DNA from: Phoronis australis
Lineage: Eukaryota > Phoronida > Phoronidae
NCBI GenBank assembly: GCA_002633005.1
Contig: NMRA01000058.1
Coordinates: 349,585 to 413,584, forward strand
Reading direction: 5' to 3'
Length of the DNA stretch: 64,000 nucleotides
The position numbers and the translations under genes were made by a program. Positions within the stretch are counted from its first letter, which is position 1. Every line of letters begins with the position of its first letter. Positions 57,890 to 64,000 of this stretch are shown here, piece after piece. Under the pieces are notes generated by a model. It was not told where the DNA came from. It was given only the letters and a program-made list of their open reading frames with translations, and did not search any database.

Positions 57890-58620
57890 AAAAGCATACA
57901 TGCAGATATAGTTTTTCAGTGCATCAGATTCCCAATGCCCCATGCGCTGGATCACCGGTTCAGGGATGCCACTGCTGACCGCTCATGTAGCCACGCCGAT
58001 GCGAAAGCTATGTGACTAAGACTCAGTGTCATTAGGCTTGTAAAGGAGACTACTTTAGTTGACATGTAGTTGCACAAAGTAGTAACAGATAACTGGTGAT
58101 CCACTGAGGTGTTGGAACAGGGGGCCTGCAGTAGGCTAAAAGGTAGAAAAGTACCAAGTTAAGGCAGGGAGATTGGACGGCAGGTATTATAAGTGACTCG
58201 ACTCCCGATCTGTGCTTGAAAGTATGCAAAGTGATAACCACCGAGTAGCCCGAGGGCGGAAAGACAACGTCACTGACTTGGATGACATGAGAAGTTAGAG
58301 ATGAGGTGACTGTGAATTCACCAACTCTGAGGAAGGCGTGAATAGGCTGAGGAACATACGGTATGCATGTGCGAGAACAGAGTCGGTAAAAGAACCGAGT
58401 GCAGAAGGGCAGGCGTCAAGTAGGTGGTGCAGGAAAACTGAAGTAATAGGCATGTGTTTGTCAGCAGAGGAACAAAAACTAGAAGCACCTAATTGAGGAG
58501 TTTTTGATGAAAAAGGAGGAGGTAGGGTCAGGGAGGTTGTCCAGTTTGTGAACAAAATCAATGGCAGAACCATGGGACAGGATATACGAGGCAGAAAGGC
58601 CAGATTCAAAAAGATGAGAG
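57890..58620 (-). pseudogene. DIRS-type tyrosine recombinase, degenerate
   Basis: This is the integrase-equivalent of a DIRS-like retrotransposon. Frames on the minus strand include VHKLDNLPDPTSSFFIKN (about 58500-58560), HLLDACPSALGSFTDS and HAFLRVGEFTVTS (about 58305-58330, containing the first catalytic Arg). SVVITLHTFKHRSGVESLII follows near 58190-58240, then HSFRIGVAT (58001-58012 for HSFR, the second His/Arg), RMGHWESDALKNYI with the conserved His/Trp and the Tyr nucleophile (about 57900-57950). Frameshifts and an in-frame TGA at about 57983 disable it. Motif order is that of R-H-R-Y recombinases and matches DIRS elements rather than LTR integrases. Confidence 0.88.
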
Positions 58621-58689
58621 ATGTAGTTGGCTAAGATAGATGTCTTAATGGGCAAGGAAAGAGGGGAGCGGTTAGAGGAGAGGGGGAAC

Positions 58690-60960
58690 TATGCAAAATC
58701 ATGGAGGACACAGGTGTAGGATTTAAGTGGATGGGGAAGTGAGGCCCTGAGCAGTCTGGTCACACCTCCAAGAGGTGTCTTGGGATCAGCACCGGATACT
58801 AGGGTTGATCTACAAACCCTGGGAATAAGCAAGCTGAAATTCAAACAAGAAAGTGTGTCAGCAACAACGTTAGTGAAACCAGGGATATGTTTTGCATGAA
58901 AATTGAGAGCGTTACAGGTAAGAGCTGAGAGGACGAGACGACGAACAAGGGACATAATGGGGGGGTGGGGTGGCGGGAAGAGGTTTTGTTGATAATGTCG
59001 ATGAGAATCTTGTTAGCGAGCTTTGAGCCTCACAGCTCCAGTGTGATGACTTATAGGCAGTAGTTTGTTGAACGTGATGTGATGGTGCTGGAGGCAGCCT
59101 GGGAATGGGCAGGCAAACTAAGAAGCCCCCACTGGGGCCTGCAGTGTCTAAGTACAGTTTGATTGTGTTTGAAGATGTTTGTTTGTCAAACAGGAACAAT
59201 GTTTTCCCATTTAAGTCTCGGAGAAAAATTGACTAAGCCCTGAGGTTTACTCTGCCTTCTCGATTGAGAAGGGCGAAGCAGTCTGGTCTCGAAATACCTA
59301 TGGTGAGGTTGATGAGGCAGCGAAGGAAGGCATGGCTTTTGGCACGGTGACTGAGCAGGCGAAGTTGAGTAGATCAATCAGTGTTTGAACATCGAGTAGA
59401 GTGACCTCCCAGTGCTTCTGGAAGTCAAGGAGGTCTGCAGCCTTATCCACCTTGTCCTGGGAAAGAGAAGCTGTCATGGTCGTAGAGTCGAGATCATGCC
59501 ATTACGGCGTTTTCCTGTTGCTCCCAACTTGTTCAATTCTATAACCCAACAACAAGTTGGGAAGATCACCCCTGTAGCCAATATTTTACATGACTGATTA
59601 ACTCCATTCTGGCATTTATTGTTGGAGGGCCGATAATTACTCTAATCTCCGATCAGATCATATCTAGCCTGACTGGGCTGTGCTGCTAAAAATGAAAGTT
59701 ATAAGTTATAACATATCTGAACATAAACCAATAGTCTTTCTGAATTCCTTGTCAAATGCTGATCATGTTTAGTTTTTGAATCACCAAAATCGCCCATTAC
59801 TACAACAGAAGTTTATAGCCAATCCATTCTGCCAGCCGGTTTCAGGAACTGGGAGATAGTTGGCATGCTTGTTGTCATACGGGACAAAAGACTGTGCAGG
59901 GCAGTTAATAAAGGACCCAGATGTTATCGCACATTAAGAACCCCTCACGTCTGGAAAAGTTACTGTAGGACAGAACGCCATCATGCCATAAATGGTGATT
60001 GAAATTGTGGTTCATGGGCATGCCCACAGTCGCAGAGAGACATGAATGTGGCGAGGTCCTTGGAGCATTTTGGCGAGGGTGGAGGAACTGAGATACGCCG
60101 GCGACATTAAAGCCTAACTTCAACAGAATTTTGTTGTTTTAGATGTATTAAGCTAACTAAATAGTCCTAGCAAAGCCTCAGTAAAATAAGAAAATGTGAG
60201 TAAATGCACGCAAATGTAAGCCCGCTAAAAGATAACTGAAGGTGCCTGTTTCGCGGCATCTTGCGTCACCGCGAGATCTCAGCACAAACAATAAAAGATT
60301 TTAATGAATACTGGTCTGAATAGACCATTGCGGTGACGTAGACAAAAGCTGCAGCTTGGATACGCCTAACAATTACTTACATTTGGCAATTTATGACACT
60401 AGTGCGCTCAGAGCGATGCTGGCTTAACAGTCTTTTGGAACCAAATTTACAGGTGTTACCGTTGAAGATAGGCTTAAGCTTGAATGGCAGAACTGATCAT
60501 TTCGAAGATGTTGTAGCTGAGACACAGCCAATTGGTAGGCACTTGTTGTAATAAAAGCTCAGGATAGGCCTAAAAGATGGTAGTCGTCAGGGTGAACCAG
60601 AACGATGCGCAAAGCGTCCTTAATGTCGGTCTTTGCCATGAAGGAGTAGTGTCCAGTCACAGTGTTGAACCAGGCGGATTGCGTCAGTGATGGATGATAC
60701 TGGACTTGAGAGAATTGAGGGGAAATGAGGAAGTTAACCCAATTAGAGTGACGAGATGGATATGAGAAATTATGAATTGGACGAAAAGTGTAAGGTTGAG
60801 ACTTAGTAATGAGGACAAGAAGTGACGAAGAGAAAAAGGGGAATGGAGGGGATGTGAAGGGGTCACGTGATGATCAAAAAGATGGTGGATTGAGTGGGAT
60901 AAACTACGTACAACATATTCCATGCCTCACTGAAAAAGATGACATTTACCGTATACACAC
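58690..60960 (-). pseudogene. DIRS-type reverse transcriptase/RNase H, degenerate
   Basis: Broken frames upstream of the recombinase carry reverse-transcriptase landmarks. They include an aspartate block DIKDAFRIVLVHPDDYHLLGL-like sequence (about 60590-60650) and YYNKCLPIGC (about 60545-60570), and the QNAPRDL-type region lies further on (about 60000-60080). The RNase H part has LYLDTAG (about 59130-59160), IVTLELWGSKLANK-like sequence and FHAKHIPGFTNVVADTL (about 58850-58900), the usual HIPG-x-N-x-x-AD motif of DIRS elements. RT, RNase H and recombinase are on one strand in this order, as in DIRS. Many frameshifts show it is dead. The 5' limit and the gag region are not defined. Confidence 0.82.
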
Positions 60961-61165
60961 AATGGAGATCATGGGTAAGATACCCACTACTAAGTCTGAT
61001 CAGATTTCTGAGTTTGACCAGTGGTCTCTATGGCTCAGTGGCTAGAGCGTCTGCACGGTTAGCAGGTACTGGGTTTGAGTCCCAGTTGGGGGCAGAAATC
61101 TTTTCGGACTTGAACAGGATAAACTACTTGCAACATGTTCCACGCCTCACTGATGATATTTATAC
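60893..61165 (+). repeat. tRNA-derived SINE-like tandem unit
   Basis: A block GGATAAACTACGTACAACATATTCCATGCCTCACTG-type (about 60897) recurs as GGATAAACTACTTGCAACATG-type (about 61116), with a tRNA-like sequence between them. This is typical of SINE tails and heads in tandem. Confidence 0.5.
61024..61092 (+). repeat. tRNA-like sequence with good D, anticodon and T arms
   Basis: It has box A TGGCTCAGTGGCTAGAGCG and box B GGGTTTGAGTCCC in a perfect T stem (CTGGG/CCCAG), and a 5-bp anticodon stem TCTGC/GCAGG around ACGGTTA. Position 33 is C instead of U and the acceptor stem pairs poorly, so it is a SINE head or a tRNA pseudogene. Confidence 0.55.
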
Positions 61166-61439
61166 ACCGAGATGTTGACGGCTGGGCCGGTTGAGGTCTT
61201 GCAAAATAAAGGGCTGGAAGACTTGCAGGTACAAGGCCTCGTTGATTTCTTAGGTGCCATGCTGGAAGAGAAAAACGTACTGAGTAGACTTTACCGAGGT
61301 AAAAACCAGGGAATGGGAGAAGAGAAGAAAAAGGGGAACGACCATAAGGGCACTCAGCCAAACATAAAAGGGGATATCATAATCCCGTATGGAAAGGAAG
61401 AAGCTCATTGGGGAAAATACTGCCAAAAAAGTGGTTAGA

Positions 61440-62430
61440 ACACTCGTAAGGCCTTATCCTGTAGGTATACCACTAAAATGTGAATGATTTGAACGAGGTG
61501 TAAATTAACAGGAAACAAATATATTCATAAATGATTACAATAAAGTGAACAGCTGGACGGGATGGCAAGGTGTCGGGGGAGGGAGGGTGAAAAGGCCCTG
61601 AGTTGGCGGAGGTGGTGACCGATGGCCACACAAATACTGAACACGTGCTTGGCGAGGCTAGTCAGTGGTTGAAGTGGACTCTGTCTGAGCGGTAGAGATT
61701 GATGGTCGAGGTTAGCCAAGAAACTTCCCTTGTGAGTTCAAAAAAGATGTGGGGCTCTTTGGACAAGAGAAATTTAAGGGATGAGTTGAAGGAGCGAAGC
61801 CTAGAATGGAAGCAGTCAGCGTGCAATAGGTGAAACACTTGCCAAACCAGGACGCGCAGGACCTTGTAAGCGATTAAGGGAAAATCGGGCGAACGTAATG
61901 AGGTGTGAGGCCAGGACAGAGGTGGAGTCAAGGTTGATCTGAAGGAAAACATTAGGTTGGAACAAGGGAGGGAATGGGTGGCTGCTTGGATGGACTGGGG
62001 GCTGGGGAGAAGGGTACTGCCCGAGATGCCCAGGGACAAACAAAACGATGACCCGAGAAGGTCGGAAGCCATAGTTGTGGAGGTAACGGGACTGGGGGGG
62101 GGGGGCTGGGAGTGGACTTGTCCAACGTCCAACAAACGAACGTAGGAACTGCTGATGATGAACAACATGTAGAATTAGTGAGTACAACTAAGGGTTATGA
62201 TAATAAAAACTAAAACTTACCTTGAAACAGATGATGCAGAACGCAGAGAAGTCAGTGAGAGGCACAAGAAATTGAAGAAGGTTACCCTTGAACAACACTA
62301 TGGGATGAAAGGGGGACTGAGAAATTGTGGAAAAAATGATAAAAATGCAGAGGAAAATGGTAGTTGATATGTAGACGAGGTAGGTGGCTGACTGAACTAG
62401 ACCATGTTATACTGAACAAACATAATGCTA
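61440..62430. other. Repeat-like GC-richer sequence, no gene assigned
   Basis: A minus-strand frame of 168 codons (61662-62168) is Ser/Pro/Leu-rich and of low complexity, with no family resemblance. It may be retroelement 5' sequence belonging to the DIRS-like element. Confidence 0.35.
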
Positions 62431-62527
62431 AATCGTCGTGAGAGACCGTTCGGAGTTGGTATATGGTGCAACTCATAACGCTAAACCCTCGTGAGAGACC
62501 GCCCCGAGATGGATGCTGGAGCAACTC
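62431..62527 (+). repeat. 51-bp tandem duplication
   Basis: CGTGAGAGACCG followed by a GGA/GAT-rich spacer and TGCAACTC / GAGCAACTC occurs twice (about 62437 and 62490). Confidence 0.6.
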
Positions 62528-63089
62528 GGGGCGGTCTGGGATCAAGCGGAAAAACCACAGGGTAAATCTGTGGTCGACGAATCTATTCGGTCGATTACAT
62601 TTTATTGCCCGTGAAGCCGCTAAGGGCTGCCTGAAGAAATATGACTCGCGCGTTTGTATTTTCGCCTTTTTCAATAACATGTAAAAGATTCATCAACAAA
62701 TTCCTCGTAAAATTCTGAAAACAAGCGTTTTTCTCCCACGAAAATCGATGAAGTATTGGCCGAGATATTTCACTTTCAGTCCAGGCTAGCCCTGCACACT
62801 CAGAGAATCGTCACACAAGATTACTACGCGGTAATGCGGTTTCACTGTCAACAAAGGAAGACGTCAAAATCGACTTATAATTGTCATTTTTAAACTATTT
62901 GCATGGTAAATTATCAAAATGTAAGTAAAATCGTACTCTATATTTTAACAAGAAAACAGCAGTTTCATTTTGGTGAACATGTCTATAAGGACCTAACTCG
63001 CGCATGGTGGTGAGTAGTGAGTCCGGCCAACACGTGAGGATGGCTGTGTTGTTGTTTTTGCTCTCAATTCAAAAGTAGCCGTTTCAAAA

Positions 63090-63297
63090 TGGAAGATGGA
63101 CAGAAAATGCAGGCAGTTGACGAAAACGGCCATTGGAAGGAAGCAATTGAGCGGGGAGTAAATGACAGCGCTGGGAATTCACGTCGGTTTTCCTGGATGG
63201 CCGTCTGAGTTTGACCAGCTCGTCGAGCCGTGATTCGTGAGAGGCTGAGCCGATCGACTACGTCGGGCTCGGTACCTGGACCTGGTGAAGAAAAACG
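63090..63297 (+). other. Candidate first exon in a CpG-richer patch
   Basis: ATG at 63090 (AAAATGGAA context) opens MEDGQKMQAVDENGHWKEAI and continues to a TGA at about 63207. Further on, in the same frame, a basic stretch (RAVIRERLSRSTTSGSVPGP) runs to a strong donor GTAAGTAT at about 63298. The two stops between the parts argue for a 5' UTR, a sequencing frameshift or a pseudogene. The local CpG content is higher than in the surroundings, as at some promoters. Confidence 0.3.
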
Positions 63298-64000
63298 TAA
63301 GTATTTTTTTGTCATCCCTTATGCTCGCATGATGCTGTTGGCTGTATAGATAAAGTATACCGTGTTTGCGTGGGATTTTGTGTTCATGAAATTACAGACT
63401 ATGTACATCTACCACATTTAAAGTCAGAGAAACATTGTTACTTAGTGAAAGATAAACGTCTGAGCGAATATACCATGGTGCCTTCAATGTTGTGTTTGTT
63501 CTTTGTGAAGTAGATTTACTGTAACAAGTCCGATGTTGTCGGATTGAATTGGTATTCCGGGATTTTCAATGCCAGTGGCAGATCCAGAATTTTTGGAATG
63601 GTGTTCGCAAATGAAATAATGTCAAGCCATTGTTTTAAATTACCATTTAAGTTTTATTAATAAGAGGTGGAGACAGCAATCTTCAGCCGTGTCTTTGTTA
63701 CCTTGTTCTCATTTCTTTACATTTGTTTATGTTTCATTTCATTGTTTTCTGTAGATCCCCCCAACCCCCTTGCCATAGTGCACTCTCTGTTGACTGAATT
63801 TGATGACATAATATATTGATAAGCCATTGTATTCTGCATACCAGTACTAGCTTAACCCTTAGTCCTGCACACCTGGCCCTATTGTTCACTCTTGACTTTT
63901 GTTTACAAAATAATCCAGTCCAGTCTACACCCTGATTGCTTAGTTTAATATTTACCAGTGAGTAAACTGTATTTCACTTGTTGAACCTTTTCTTACTATC

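Noticed and set aside
61662-62168. 168-codon minus-strand ORF
   Set aside because: Low-complexity Ser/Pro/Leu sequence without domains, next to a decayed retroelement; not supported as a host gene.
1-64000. CRISPR arrays, bacterial operons or rRNA genes
   Set aside because: No direct-repeat/spacer pattern, no bacterial gene organisation and no rRNA signature; the DNA is eukaryotic.

Overview
The window is repeat-rich, intron-rich animal DNA, most likely from a non-vertebrate (probably marine invertebrate) metazoan. The signs are a recognisable animal ACAP/centaurin-beta gene tail, small phase-matched exons with GT-AG introns, and a dense mix of animal mobile elements: pogo/Tigger, Kolobok-like THAP elements, hAT-type MITEs, a LINE RNase H tail and a DIRS tyrosine-recombinase retroelement. 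The species cannot be fixed from the sequence.

Layout. 1-1.73 kb is a decayed pogo-like transposase in an upstream intron. 2.29-3.92 kb (+) holds the last two coding exons of an ACAP2/ACAP3-type ArfGAP. 4.1-10.8 kb is gene-poor, with a tRNA-like element, the first of three copies of a long repeat, a fold-back MITE and a hAT-like MITE. From 10.81 kb to at least 32.79 kb on the minus strand lies a multi-exon gene that I reconstructed from splice sites. Ten small exons join in frame and end in a tail rich in Phe-Gly/Phe-x-Phe motifs. A candidate first coding exon sits at 45.04-45.08 kb. I do not recognise the protein.

The introns of that gene are packed with elements. They include a Kolobok-like element with TTAA duplications (13.82-15.50 kb) and a decayed relative (25.6-27.1 kb). 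A 3.5-kb element with GTTAACCGCCC-type subterminal repeats (16.74-20.20 kb) has a second TIR element nested in it (17.63-19.32 kb). That nested element carries a THAP-domain ORF on one strand and a P2X7-ballast-like zinc-motif ORF on the other. Further upstream come the second long-repeat copy (20.87-23.28 kb), an LTR-like tandem pair (27.1-28.8 kb) and a LINE tail flanked by a 14-bp target duplication (31.04-31.92 kb).

32-45 kb holds an exon tandem duplication, the third long-repeat copy (34.06-35.85 kb), a second GTTAACCGCCC element interrupted by a hAT-like insertion (36.27-39.78 kb) and a broken multi-copy gene (41.4-41.9 kb). 45-57 kb is almost entirely repeats, including a degenerate array with ATGGCGG motifs and a 3.6-kb TIR element (52.49-56.11 kb). 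57.9-60.95 kb (-) is a decayed DIRS-like retroelement. The right end has a CpG-richer stretch with a strong splice donor that may be a first exon.

Most striking: the three long-repeat copies consist of roughly 450-bp higher-order units. Each unit is made of three roughly 150-bp subunits, and each subunit has a core close to the CTCF consensus. The element is in effect a dispersed, regularly phased array of candidate CTCF sites.
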